Source: Bimastos eiseni (Eukaryota; Annelida; Clitellata; Crassiclitellata; Lumbricidae). From it: a DNA stretch of 64,000 nt. The stretch's first letter is position 1, and the number at the start of each line of letters is the position of its first letter. The notes beneath the pieces were generated by a model. It saw nothing but the letters and a program-made list of their open reading frames with translations, searched no databases and was not told where the DNA came from. The DNA lies in assembly GCA_959347315.1 (NCBI GenBank), contig OY365806.1:27488291-27552290 (forward strand). The letters run 5' to 3'. This document shows positions 25,445 through 35,908 of the stretch, one piece after another. The position numbers and the translations under genes were made by a program.

Positions 25445-25984
25445 ATGGTCATGAAGTGTAGGATAGATAGAGAACGTTTAATTCCAGTAAATACTACAGA
25501 ACAAGAAACGAAAGCAGGATTAAGATTATTTAAGAAAGTCAGCATGAAGCATTTTGAAGTTGAAATTAGAGCTCATGAAGGTCAAGAACCAAGGATAATA
25601 AAAGCGTTGTATGACTCAGGTACAAAAATTCCAGTGATAAATGCAAAGTTATTACAGGGAATGAAAATTGATGAAGTAGGACATGTAAAATTACAATGTA
25701 TGGTGGGTGAACCAATATCTGCTCGTTTAGTGAAAATAGAAGTAAGAGTTGCTGAAGAGGAAAATGAAGGAAAATATGAAAGAGTGGAAACGACGGAATA
25801 TTTGACTCCTTACAGGAAGTTGTTATGCGCGGCAATAGAGAATGTAAGCATCAGTGAACAGTTTTTGATACATCCTGAAATTATTGAAGAACTAAGAAAC
25901 ATACCACAAATCAATGTGATGACAAGAGCCCAGTATTTGAGTAATGAAGCAGAAGTGATGAAGAAGAGCAAGAAGAACAGATAA
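25445..25984 (+). pseudogene. Retrotransposon aspartic protease region
   Basis: This frame carries ALYDSGTKIPVINAKLL (about 25605–25655), the D-S/T-G active-site loop of retropepsins followed by the usual hydrophobic strand. Downstream is a strand-rich region with CMVGEPISARLVKIEVRV. It sits between the zinc knuckle and integrase and is separated from both by stops. It would cleave the element's polyprotein. Confidence 0.7.
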
Positions 25985-26049
25985 AGGAGGAAAGGATTAA
26001 CAAGATAGAAGACACAGACAATGAAGAATCTGATCATAAAGAAATCGAA

Positions 26050-27350
26050 TTGGGAGAAGGAATATTAAGTAATTTATTTCCAGAGCAAGAAGATGAACAT
26101 GTAAGAAAAAACCGAAATGCTGATGTCGAATTGTTTGAAAAGCAACAGAAAGAGGACGAATCTGTAGGAAGATGGTGGAAATTAGTTGAAGAAAACGAAA
26201 AGAATTTATATGTACTCAATGGATTGTTACATCGAAAAGAGAACATCTTAGGTCATGAAACTGAACAACTTGTATTACCTAAGAGTCGAAGATTACAGAT
26301 TATAAAATTGGCTCACAAATCTGTAATGGGTGGTCATTTAGGAGAGGAAAACACCAGAGAAAGGATCAGGTTACTCTCTACATGGCTAAAGATGCGCAGA
26401 GAAATAAAAGAGTTTTGCAAATCTTGTGTAAATTGTCAAATGAAAGCAAGGAGTGTAATTATGGATAGAGTTCCAATTAAAGCTATTGTCAAAGAAGAGG
26501 TGGCAATCCAAAAAATGACAATGGATGTTGTGGCACCAATTGAACCTATGTCAGCGGCAGGACATAAATATTGCTTGTGTGTAGTGGATTCATGTACAAG
26601 ATGGCCAACGGTATTCCTATTAAAATCGTTAACAGCAAAAGCAGTTTGTGATGCATTGAAGGACTTGTTTACGAATGTGGTAGTTCCTGCAGTGATGACG
26701 AGTGATCAGGGAACTAATTTCACAGCCGAATTGACTAGAGAATTTATGAGAGCAATGGGGTGTACTCCAAGATTTGATACACCAGGACATCCATAAGCAG
26801 CAGGACTAGTAGAAAGATGGAACCAAACTTTTAAAAAGATGGTTCATCATGTTATTCTGGAAAATCCAAAGCAATGGCATAAAATCGTTCCATTACGGTT
26901 TGGGCATTACGAGAGGTGCCTAATGCAACCACCGGGGTATCTCCTTATATGCTCGTATATGGAAAAGTTCCGAGAGGACCACTGACGATTTTGAAAGAAG
27001 TTTGGACAAAAGAAATTGAGTCACCGTCATATTTGAAAGTGAAAACAGAAAGATAGTTGCAGGAGTTAAAAGAAAATCTCAAAATTGCAATGACATATGC
27101 AGGAGAACATACTCGTGAAAAACAATTACAATATACTAATCATTACAATAAGAGGGCAAAAGATAAGAAATTTTCAGTAGGAGATAAAGTAATCACATCT
27201 ACCAATAAGTTGTTATCAAGATGGCATGGTCCTTGTTCGATAGTACAAAAGAGATCCAAGTATTCTTATTTAGTTGATATGGGAGATGGAAATCGGAAAA
27301 TAATACATGCAAATAAGCTACGAAAGTTTATTGCTAGATCACTGAGTTGC
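26050..27350 (+). pseudogene. Retrotransposon integrase (zinc-binding, DDE core, GPY/F-like end)
   Basis: The zinc-binding part is at about 26305–26445: HKSVMGGHLGEENTR followed by CKSCVNCQ. The catalytic core has a first Asp in MTMDVVAPIEP (about 26524), a second in TSDQGTNFT (about 26706) and the Glu in LVERWNQTFKK (about 26810). A stop at 26794 and later frame changes break it. The C-terminal part (27057 onward) has LLSRWHGPCSIVQK and IHANKLRKF, the pattern of a GPY/F module. It lies upstream of RT, opposite to most Ty3/gypsy elements. Confidence 0.85.
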
Positions 27351-27459
27351 AGATTAATTGTGGACGAGGATCAGGAATTTGGAAATATTGTGGAGTTATC
27401 AACAACTATGGAAAACACAGAGGATGTTGGAGTTATTCATTTGAAACGGGGTCTAATAT

Positions 27460-28643
27460 CTCATTTAGATAATGTGCAGAAGACGGAATTACTCGAAGTG
27501 TTAAACCGATTTGCAGATCGATTTTCAGAGCAACCAGGATTTTGTACGTTGGTAGAACACGAAATTAATTTGAAACCAGAATTTTGTGTAAAGGAATTTA
27601 AGGCGTATCGGATACCTTTTATTTATCGAGAGGAAGTGGATCGACAGATACAACAGATGTTAAAACATGGAATCATCAGACATTAGTCTAGTCCCATGGC
27701 CAGTCCATTGGTTGTGGTTAAAAAAAGACGGTTCTTTACGATTAGCATGTGATTACCGTTATTTGAATGCATGTACTGTTGAGTGTAAATATCCAATGCC
27801 AAATGTAAAAGATGTACTGAATAGAGTTGGTAAGGCTATGGTCATTTCAGTATTAGATTGTCGGAGCGCATACTGGACCTGTCCGGTCAAAACCGAAGAT
27901 CAGTGGAAGACAGCATTTGTAACTCATAGTGGTTTGTATGAATTCACGAGAGTCCCATTTGGTTTGATTAACTCGAAAAGAACTTTTGTCAAGGCTATAA
28001 ATTTAGTTTTAAAACCAGTTAATGAATTTACAGAACCATATGTGGATGATATTGCGGTATTTTCAAACGAATGGAAGCAACTGTTAGGTTTTTTTAATTT
28101 CTACCGTGGATTTATAAAAGACGTTGCTAATATTGCTAAACCGCTGACGGATTTGACTAACCAACGAGCAAAAGATCCGATTTCTTGGAACAAAACATCA
28201 CAGCAGGCATTACATACGTTGAAGAAGGCAGTAAGAAATGATGTTATGCTATATGTGTTTGAAGTGGGAAGACCATTTTCCTTGTTGTGTGACAGTAGCG
28301 ACTATTCTGTAGGGGCTGTATTAAGTCAAAAGGATGATCAAGAAATAGAAAGACTCTTGTCATTTATTAGTAAAAAATTTACGGATACGCAGACCAGATG
28401 GGCCACAATAGAAAAATAGAGGCCTAAACAATAATTTGGTCTTTGGATCAATTTAAAGAAATTGTAATTGGGTCAAAAATTATTATTTTTATGGATCATA
28501 ATCCATTGACATATATTACAGAGACTATAGCAAAGTCAGCTAAGTTAGTTCGATGGTCTTTAGCACTTCAAATGTTTGACATTGAAATTAAGTACAAAAA
28601 AGGGAGTTTGAGTATAATAGCAGATTATACGTCAAGAATGTAA
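27460..28643 (+). pseudogene. Retrotransposon reverse transcriptase and RNase H (thumb deleted)
   Basis: RT begins around HEINLKPEFCVKEFKAYRIP and HGIIRH, then after a stop continues with LRLACDYRYLN, VISVLDCRSAYW (first catalytic Asp), VPFGLINSKRTF and YVDDIAVFS (the YxDD box, about 28037–28063). The sequence then jumps directly to LLGFFNFYRGFI, so most of the segment between the YVDD box and the connection is missing although the frame stays open. RNase H follows: FSLLCDSSDYSVGAVLSQ (about 28273–28326), a break near 28417, then IIIFMDHNPLTYI (about 28480) and the end at 28643. It cannot encode a working enzyme. Confidence 0.88.
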
Positions 28644-28771
28644 ATAAGTTTGATTTTGTTAAATTTCATTTATGCCAAAAGCCAGAAGAAGTGGAAAGAT
28701 AAATGTCAGTCTATGTTTGTTTAATATCGTTTAATATTGTTTATTTAAACACTTAAGGCACAAGCAAGTAA

Positions 28772-28979
28772 TGTGACTGTTTGGAAGGGCGGTTATGGGC
28801 AAATGAGGTGGCTGACATAATGTATTGATTAGACGGTTGATTGCTTGTAATCGAACAGTCGCGGCTCTGACTTCCGAAGGACACGGATGGCCGTTTTATG
28901 TTTTAATTTTTACACTAGTTTAGGCACTGTATATTATGTTGTGAATAAAGAAAATTCAGAAACGAAAGAGGACGTGTCA
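28772..28979 (+). repeat. Probable 3' LTR of the Gmr1-like element
   Basis: Starts near TGTGACTGTTTGG and ends near GACGTGTCA, with an AATAAA signal at about 28944 and a purine-rich tract (AGAAGAAGTGGAAAGA) between the RNase H stop and the LTR start. Length is about 208 bp. No second copy was found upstream, so the borders are inferred. Confidence 0.4.
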
Positions 28980-29029
28980 CGATCCTTGGAGTTCGGTAAT
29001 TTTAACTGAAGGAAAAGAAAGTTGAAGAT

Positions 29030-29757
29030 TACACCGCCTGTGAAGAGGCACTGGATCCCGCCTGTGAAGAGGCAATGGATCAGGCCTGTGAAGAGGCCAT
29101 GGCTCCCGCCTGTGAAGAGGCACTGGATCTCGCATGTGAAGAGGCCATAGATCCTACCAGCGAAGAGGCGATGGATCCCGCCTGTGAAGAGATTCTGGAT
29201 CCGCATGTGAAGAGGCTTTGGATCCCGCCTGTGAAGAGGCACTGGATCTCGCCTGTGAAGAGGCCATGGCTCCCGCCTGTGAAGCGGCACTGGATCTCGC
29301 CTGTGAAGAGCCCATAGATCCCGCCTTTGAACAAGCTCTGGATCCCGCCTTTGAACAGGCGATTGATCCCGCCTGTGAAGAGGCAATGGATCCCGCCTGT
29401 GAAGAGGCAATGGATCCCGCCATAGAAAAGGCGAAAGATCCCGCTTCACAGGCGATCGCTTTACAGTCGAGATCCATTGCCTCTTCATAGGCGAGATCCA
29501 TCATCACTTCACAGGTGGGATCCATTGTAGAGGCCATGGATCGCGCCTCTGAAGAGGCGTTGGGTCCCGCCTATGAAGAGGCCATAGATCTCGCCTGTGA
29601 AGAGGCACAGGATTCCGCCTGTGAAGAGGCACTGAATTCCGCCTGTGAAGAGGCAATGGATTTCGCCTGTGATGAGGCACTCGATCCCCTCGGAAGAGGC
29701 AGTGGATCCTCTGTGAAGAGACAATGGATCCTCTGTGAAGAAGCAATGGATCCCGCC
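29030..29757 (+). repeat. 24-bp tandem array, about 30 units, with an inverted block
   Basis: Unit GATCCCGCCTGTGAAGAGGC plus AATG or a variant, 24 bp long, about 30 copies. Multiples of three keep it open: plus reads DPACEEAM repeats, minus reads LHRRDPVP-type repeats. Around 29440–29525 some units are in reverse orientation (ATTGCCTCTTCATAGGCG), and a few spacers are shortened. It lies between the LTR-like segment and the right arm. Confidence 0.9.
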
Positions 29758-29765
29758 AGTGATTG

Positions 29766-30091
29766 GTTCTAAGAAACATTGTCATTAACAACTTCTTTTA
29801 AGGGCAAAAATAGACAATTTCAAAGTTTGTGACTATGATTTGTAATTGATTCTCGTTTTGAATGTTTAACATTTACATGTTTAAATGGTGTAACTTGGAT
29901 TTTGTTTTTAAATTTCACTTTAATAAAAAAATTAATTAATTTTTGTTTAAACTTTTCAACAAAAATAATTTTTTGGCGTGGCCCAACATCCAAATCTCAT
30001 AACAATACAATACAATGTATAATGTCTGTGCAAAATGTCGCGCTTGTATCGCAAAGTGCACAATCGCTGAATATTTCGATCTATGCCGCTG
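29766..30091 (+). repeat. Right arm of the composite element
   Basis: Its first about 140 bp repeat 23628–23772 directly, and about 29808–30091 are the reverse complement of 22877–23145. It ends with CTATGCCGCTG, the complement of the left outer word. Confidence 0.8.
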
Positions 30092-30096
30092 CACTG

Positions 30097-30675
30097 TCAG
30101 GTATGACAATGTGGTCTCTCCAGATTTGGTGAGTAGCTCAACCACGATCTAGTAACTTTCCAGTTTCCGGTAGAGAAGTAGGAATGGTGTTCGCCACTGA
30201 AAATATGCCGACTACTTCCGTCTTCTTCAAACTGACCATAAGATGACATGGACCATAAGATAAACATGGTCTTCAAGGAAACAGCTGCGATAGAGGAAGG
30301 AAAATGTGCCGGCTCATTAGGGAATAATCGGTCTTGCTTCAAAATATCACAGTTTGAGGCGGAGGTGGAACTGGAATTAAGTAATGTCACTTTCCTCATT
30401 TCTAGTGATGTCTTTTTAATCCTTCGAAGTTGTCGATGCATCAGAGAAAATTGAAAAAAATCAGGTTCTTCCAATGCTTTGTCTGCATTTTCAACAACAG
30501 CTGCATCTACAGAAATATCAGCGATTGAGATTTGCATAAAGATCGAATTGATGTAAGAAGGACCGAAGACAGTAACCTCAATCTTTCGACTTTTCTTCTT
30601 TCTGACAATCAGAAACTGTACAGACGCTTCATGGGATTTATGACAGAATTCAAATCCGAAATGAACACAATTCAT
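30097..30675 (-). CDS. Unidentified open reading frame, 192 aa
   Basis: Uninterrupted from an ATG to TGA on the minus strand, in AT-rich DNA where such length is unusual, and starting only 6 bp beyond the composite element. The predicted protein is hydrophilic with a Lys/Arg-rich segment (VRKKKSRKIEV, about 25–35), a possible beta-rich stretch after it and an acidic segment (NADKALEEPDFF). No transposase, zinc finger, signal peptide or membrane helix is visible. It could be a single-exon gene, an exon of a larger gene, or a retrocopy or element fragment. I do not recognise it. Confidence 0.35.
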   Translation of the reverse strand: MNCVHFGFEFCHKSHEASVQFLIVRKKKSRKIEVTVFGPSYINSIFMQISIADISVDAAVVENADKALEEPDFFQFSLMHRQLRRIKKTSLEMRKVTLLNSSSTSASNCDILKQDRLFPNEPAHFPSSIAAVSLKTMFILWSMSSYGQFEEDGSSRHIFSGEHHSYFSTGNWKVTRSWLSYSPNLERPHCHT

Positions 30676-30689
30676 TTACTGTTAGACTC

Positions 30690-30692
30690 TGC

Positions 30693-30735
<43 letters not shown>
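30690..30735. repeat. AT dinucleotide microsatellite
   Basis: A TATATA run of about 40 bp. Similar short runs occur near 2510, 9785–9835, 13300–13330, 40087–40113, 43567–43580, 58695–58740 and 62270–62292. Confidence 0.9.
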
Positions 30736-30737
<2 letters not shown>

Positions 30738-32520
30738 AAAACCGTGTGTAGGTCCTATGGATAATAAAGTGCATTGCAAAAATAGCAATTGGGCCAAGTT
30801 GCCAGCCTGCCGCCCACCACTTTAATCTGATAATCTGCTATTCGTCATTGCTACATGACAACATAGGCCTACTTGCCAATAATATTATTCGACCCTCTCA
30901 CGAAGTGTGTTGTAACTTGTAAGTTAGGACCACCCGGATGGTCTGACCACCTCCAGGCAGTCGGGATTTTGCTAACTAGTTTGCGGCATGCAGACTGGTA
31001 GCTTACCTCAGCATCTCACATTGATGAGTAACTCGCTGACTAGTGCCGACCTACTTTTTGACAAATTGAAACATCCAGGTGCAGTCGTAAAAATCGCGAA
31101 AAAAATACATGACGTTTTTTGAAATATTTAGGCGCCCTTGCGACCTCTTGGCTTCTGGATCATGTCCATCCTCGTTTTACGGCTGTTATTCCACAGAACA
31201 CTGCAGCGAATAAGGTAACTGAATGACCTATCGACTTAACCGACTGACCACGTGACCGGGCAAGGGCAAGGTCAGCAAATGCGTCGTCCATTGATACATG
31301 TACATGTACCCAGCAGTTGCGGGATCGGACCATCGAGAAGCAGAATTAATGATAAAAACAGAAAACATTCAAATAATTTAACAGCAGCATCGATGTAGCT
31401 GCTCTAGGCCTACAGCACCATTCTCTCGTCTCTCTTCCGTTCGCTGGTAAATGGCTCGACACCAACTTCGAATATGCAGGTTGAATACTAAGCACCGTCA
31501 TTCCCTTATGATTCGATTAAGGGTTGAACTGACTCTAGCTGCCAGACTCCTCCTATCTTTCGACTTACGTGTGTGGAAAGGTGCAAATCAAGCGTGCACT
31601 TACGATAGGCTCCATGCCGTAGGACTCAATGGCTGTCGTGATCGATGGGATGGGCAAATGTGGGAATGGTGAGTTGGAACGAGACTGATTCCACATACCC
31701 TAAGTCGTTTTATCATTTCGAAGGTCCTTAAAATCCTCGGACGATAAACGAAGAGAATATAACGAGGAAGAAACACCATTTCCTTTGTCCTCGTTTGGTT
31801 AACTGGATCTTATACCGCTCTTACAATAATTTGTTCATTGGTTTCGGGGCATTCGAACAGCCGACAGAAACCTCTGCAATACTAATGTTTATGTCCAATC
31901 TGCAAATTCTGCGATTTCGTTTAGGTCGGGGCTGAACTGGTCAATTAACCTCGCAGTCCGTGTCTATTTCGGAGTGTGCTCGTCCTCTGCCGGTACATGT
32001 CGTTTTGGCGCAGGACGTCCTGCGCCAAAACGTCTTACTTTGTCATATGCAGCCTCACTTCCGGTTTCAGGACATCACGGATCTCAAATGATTCTGCCCA
32101 AATTATGAAAGCGGTGCTATAATATAAGATTCAGATTAAATTGAGGTTAATGCCAAGCCCTGAATATGTAGACAAATAACGTTTAATCAGTCAAAACTAG
32201 CCCTCTGACTAGTGTTTACATAATAATAAGCATGGAAGACATCGTTTATGTTGCGCTTCATAAACGTAGCTCTACTTTATCTATCAATTAACCGTAAAAG
32301 GTTAGATATGAGAGGATAGCTGTTAAAATCATGGTCTATGGCAGAAATACTGTACCACGTATACATTCAGAGATATAGATTGGAATACACGGCAAGCTTG
32401 CTTTGAACTCGGAAGTATTTGCGAATCAATAAAAAAAATTTTTCGATCTTTGAGTGCAATAACATTGACATAAAACGCATTTCTACATTTTCAGGAGAAA
32501 GTTTGAATCAGAGGCATCAA
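30736..32520. other. Unrecognised stretch
   Basis: No exon or known repeat recognised, apart from TAGGCCTA words and the 32-bp palindrome annotated separately. Confidence 0.4.
32001..32032. repeat. Perfect 32-bp palindrome
   Basis: CGTTTTGGCGCAGGAC followed immediately by its exact reverse complement, with no spacer. It is GC-rich against an AT-rich background. Confidence 0.97.
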
Positions 32521-32522
32521 AA

Positions 32523-32875
32523 CAGGGACGTCATTTGGAGGGTAGGAGGGAATTTGCCCCCCTAAATTTCCAGATTTAGATTATAGTGCGTGCACATCTC
32601 CATACAAGGTCGTAATTTAATAGTCATATTAAAAATAAATCTAATTGAATTTCATATATTAACATTATATCATATCACAGGTGCATATAATCGACAAATT
32701 TCACTTTTTTAAAAACTGTATCAGAGTTTTTGCAGATACAAGGTTTAACAAATCAAATATTTTGGTACCACTGAAAACGCATAAACCAAACCAAATTTTA
32801 GACAACCCCCTCCCCCGTTGCCAGAAAAATTCTTGCTTGCCCCCCCCCTCTGAAAAAGCTGAAATGACGTCCCTG
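32523..32875. mobile_element. hAT-type MITE, 353 bp, with intact 8-bp target duplication
   Basis: The terminal inverted repeats are CAGGGACGTCATTT (32523–32536) and AAATGACGTCCCTG (32862–32875). Both ends are flanked by the identical 8-mer CATCAAAA, the target-site length of hAT transposases. The interior has C/G runs near both ends and no transposase frame, so it is non-autonomous. Confidence 0.9.
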
Positions 32876-35045
32876 CATCAAAAGACTGTAATCTACGACT
32901 TTGTGTGTCATTGTTTGTTATTTAAAATGGTGCTACGATAATTTCTTTGTTGTGAACTCGTGCATGCCTTAAGTTACAATTCGGACTTGGATGTGGAGTT
33001 TGAACTAGACATCGACTGATGTGTTGGGTTGGACTATCATGATCGCAACGTGTGAGTTAATATATAACTTCATTATGAACGTCACCAAATTAGATTAATG
33101 GAGTTCTTTGCGGCTTCGGTGACGAACTGGGAAAGCAAACATATTGGATTCACTGAACGACACAACTCCACGTGTGTAAATGATACGAATTTAGAACCAG
33201 ACGATGACATGTATGGCACAGATTAAGACACCCACAGGTATAGCAAAGGAGTGGACAACAGATGCTAAGAAAATGGAGGGAAGAGGTGACGGGAGACACC
33301 TCCAATAGGAAACAAAACATTAAACCATTAAACAATCTCCGAAGAGCGAGAGTGTTCCAAGAACACTTCGCACGTCTGACACCCACCGCCCATCAAATTA
33401 ACGACCTCGTAAACCGAGCGACCAGAAGGTGAACGGACTAAGAATGAGACGAGCGTAAGAAAAGGATGCAAGACATAAAAAGTAAGATTGTGGGAAAAGC
33501 GGAGTGATGAGCATAAAAAAGAAGAAGAGGAAGGAGGACTATCTAGTGGAGGAGGAGAAATAGGTGGGGAAAACATATGGTGAATGTCAATCGATCGGTG
33601 TCGTAGATTTATCTGAGTCTGTCGCCGCTGTCCATCCTGACACATAATCCCAAGTCACGACCTCTGATAACATGCATTTTATGTGTATGCAGAGCGGCTT
33701 TGATGCAAGTTCAATGTTAATATGTTCACGTCTTGCTACAAAGGCGACAGGGAAGACCATACAGTGGCGCAAAAGCACAAAGATTCTAACCAATGCATAA
33801 ATCAATGAATAATATTATTATAATGCAATATTTTAACATTGAAGGATTCTGAGATCACTCAATGGTGCTATATACAGTATATATAGGAGTGGACCCAGGT
33901 CGGAGCCTTGAGAGACACCTCAGGAGAAAGTGGGATGAGATGCAAGTAGTGAGTTGAGACTTCAACAGAGAAGGATCTGAGAAACAGATAGGATTTTGGA
34001 ACCAGAGTATAGCGCAGTGCAAAGTCACCTAACCAAGACAATATGAAGAAATGGACGATTTTATCAACAGGTGTGAAATGTCGATGAGGCAAATGCAGAC
34101 AAATTGCTGTTAGCTGACGGCAGATACGATGTACCAGTTTATTTTGCACAGAAAAGCAAGTAGAGCTTCTGCGTATTGGTGCTTAAAGAAACCTGATCGA
34201 TTGGTGATGGGTAAGGAAAGAATGATAGAGAGGCATTCGTTGAGAAGGACAAGATAAAATTTGTTCAGTTAGCTTAGATAAAACACTAAGGACTTGGAGA
34301 CTGTGATGAGTTCTGAGAGATGTTTAAAACTATGAGGTTGTCATACGTGCGCTGGGCTAGCATAGAGCATTTGAGTCAAAGTCCAAGTTTGGACAAGTTG
34401 CGAAAATGTATTTATGGACGCGAAGAAGCTAGAGAAAACGATTAAATGCTCACAACATGTCATCCATCAAAAGGAAAGTTTGCATCATCTTTGTATTCTG
34501 CTTAGAAACAGAATCAGATCAAAATAAATATTAAGTGATAAACATGTCTTACCATCTAGCCTTAAAATCTAAACTCTAATACTTACATATGAAGAAACGA
34601 CTAAGTAAGTGAATTTATTCCTTACTATACCAGTTGCTCAACCGCACCCTTGGATTTGGTTATGCAACTGGCTAGGATTAGGGTTAGGATCAAGAGATAA
34701 AGAATATACTTTCTTAAGTTGCTCACTTAATACCTACAGGGTTTGTGCAATTGCTATGTTTACAGACTCGGCAGCGGCTGTTGCGGCTATCAAATCACGA
34801 AACCTCTGAAAAGTCTTCACCAACAGAACCGTCGTCAGGTGATTACGGCTCACATGATGGGCGACCTGCTGGCTGCCATGCAGTTAAACATGTCATGATC
34901 TGTTTACTACTAGGCCTACATCGTGACGTCTATCTGAGAATTCATATAGCGCTTCGTACAAAGCTAGCTGTTCAGAGCGACCTGAGCGTGACAACTCGAG
35001 GAAGCAATGAAGTCTTAATAAGTCAACGAAAAGATGAGGATTGAA
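32876..35045. other. Unrecognised stretch
   Basis: Scattered short open frames without homology or splice-bounded structure. No RNA gene or clear repeat seen apart from the LINE remnant that begins near its right edge. Confidence 0.35.
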
Positions 35046-35235
35046 CCCCAACTAAAGGCTTACTACGGATTGTCGGTAGAGGTAGGTCGTTCCATATGGA
35101 AGAACCCATGATGGCAAAGGTATACGGTATTGGAACATAGCAGTTTTGGTTTATTCCTCCGATTTCTTCCATGACTTCCACTTCCCATGTAATCATATTG
35201 CGGTTTGTCAGTTTGAATCGAATATACGAAAACAC
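35046..35235 (-). pseudogene. LINE reverse-transcriptase C-terminal remnant
   Basis: The minus-strand frame contains IPYTFAIMGSSIWNDLPLPT followed by IRSKPLVGVQSSSFR. This matches the pattern 'R...FSVAGPSLWN.LP..IR....S..FK' at the end of many non-LTR retrotransposon ORF2 proteins. The first part of ORF2 is absent and the frame ends within 70 codons. Confidence 0.6.
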
Positions 35236-35242
35236 CTCATTG

Positions 35243-35248
35243 TTATTG

Positions 35249-35279
<31 letters not shown>

Positions 35280-35440
35280 CATAATTATTATTATTATTAT
35301 TATTATTATCATTGTTATTATCATTATTATCATTATTATCATTATTATCATCATCATCATTATCATTATTATTATTATTGTTATCATCGTCATCATTATC
35401 ATCATCGTCATCGTCATCATCGTCATCATCATTGTCAATT
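35243..35440 (+). repeat. Trinucleotide array (ATT/ATC/GTC)n
   Basis: About 200 bp of ATT repeats that change rightwards into ATC and then GTCATC units. It gives isoleucine- and methionine-rich frames that are artefacts. Confidence 0.95.
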
Positions 35441-35875
35441 CAACTATGGTCACAATGCTAGTTAATCAAACCTCTGTCATCACGACTCATCAATTGAAAT
35501 GACATTTAGTTCAAAAATTAAGTAGTGGAAATTTAGTGGTTGACATTATTTCTACATAATATTAATATGTTGATTGTATTGCTGGCCCATCCGTTTACTT
35601 TAATAATAATTGGTTTGCATGCATTGACTTATACAATTACATGTACAATAGAGAGATATACAAGAGACTGTAGCTATAGCCGATAAACTATAGAGTACAA
35701 GTTTTATAGCGTGAAAAAATCCAAACACAAGGATTCAGTACAGACTGAAATTCGTTACATAAACCTGATTCCATGATAACATCAACATTGCATATAATTA
35801 TATATGATTATATATACGCAGATGTAGCAACTTCAATGACATCAGTATCGAATGAGAGATACAAAAAAGAAACAA

Positions 35876-35908
<33 letters not shown>

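Larger units (their letters stand above)
23789..28979 (+). mobile_element. Decayed Ty3/gypsy retrotransposon with integrase before RT (Gmr1-like)
   Basis: Order on the plus strand: gag (coiled coil, capsid, zinc knuckle), aspartic protease, integrase (zinc-binding H-H-C-C, then D-D-E core, then GPY/F-like C-terminus), reverse transcriptase, RNase H, 3' LTR-like segment. Integrase ahead of RT in an otherwise Ty3/gypsy element is the hallmark of the Gmr1-like group, known mainly from deuterostomes. Several stops and frameshifts (for example 24041, 25046, 25436, 25982, 26794, 27054, 27684, 28417) and an internal RT deletion make the copy non-autonomous. No matching 5' LTR is found between the internal arm and gag. 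Confidence 0.88.
22877..30091. mobile_element. Composite 7.2-kb repeat bounded by about 270-bp inverted arms
   Basis: The left arm (22877–23145) is the reverse complement of the right arm (about 29808–30091). Both carry the outer word CAGCGGCATAG (22877–22887; complement at 30081–30091), GTGCACTTTG, ATTTTGCACAGAC, GAGATTTGGATGTTGG, TTTATTAAAGTGAA and AATCCAAGTTAC in the same order. A further direct copy of the inner right arm lies at 23628–23772, so three related arms flank the contents. Between them are a decayed Gmr1-like retrotransposon and a 24-bp array. The flanking 8 bp (TCACAATA and CACTGTCA) do not match, so no target duplication is seen. It could be a foldback or hAT-like DNA element invaded by a retrotransposon, or a rearranged cluster. 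Confidence 0.7.

Noticed and set aside
28934..29791. Long ORFs with DPACEEAM or LHRRDPVP repeats
   Set aside because: Caused by the codon-multiple 24-bp array; several frames on both strands are open at once, so no single one is favoured.
22877..30091. CRISPR-like array at the 24-bp repeats
   Set aside because: Units are directly tandem with no spacers, in a eukaryotic genome; no cas genes.
30248..30454. Plus-strand ORF of 68 aa
   Set aside because: Shadow of the longer minus-strand frame at 30097–30675.
35243..35453. Ile- and Met-rich ORFs
   Set aside because: ATT/ATC triplet array; not coding.
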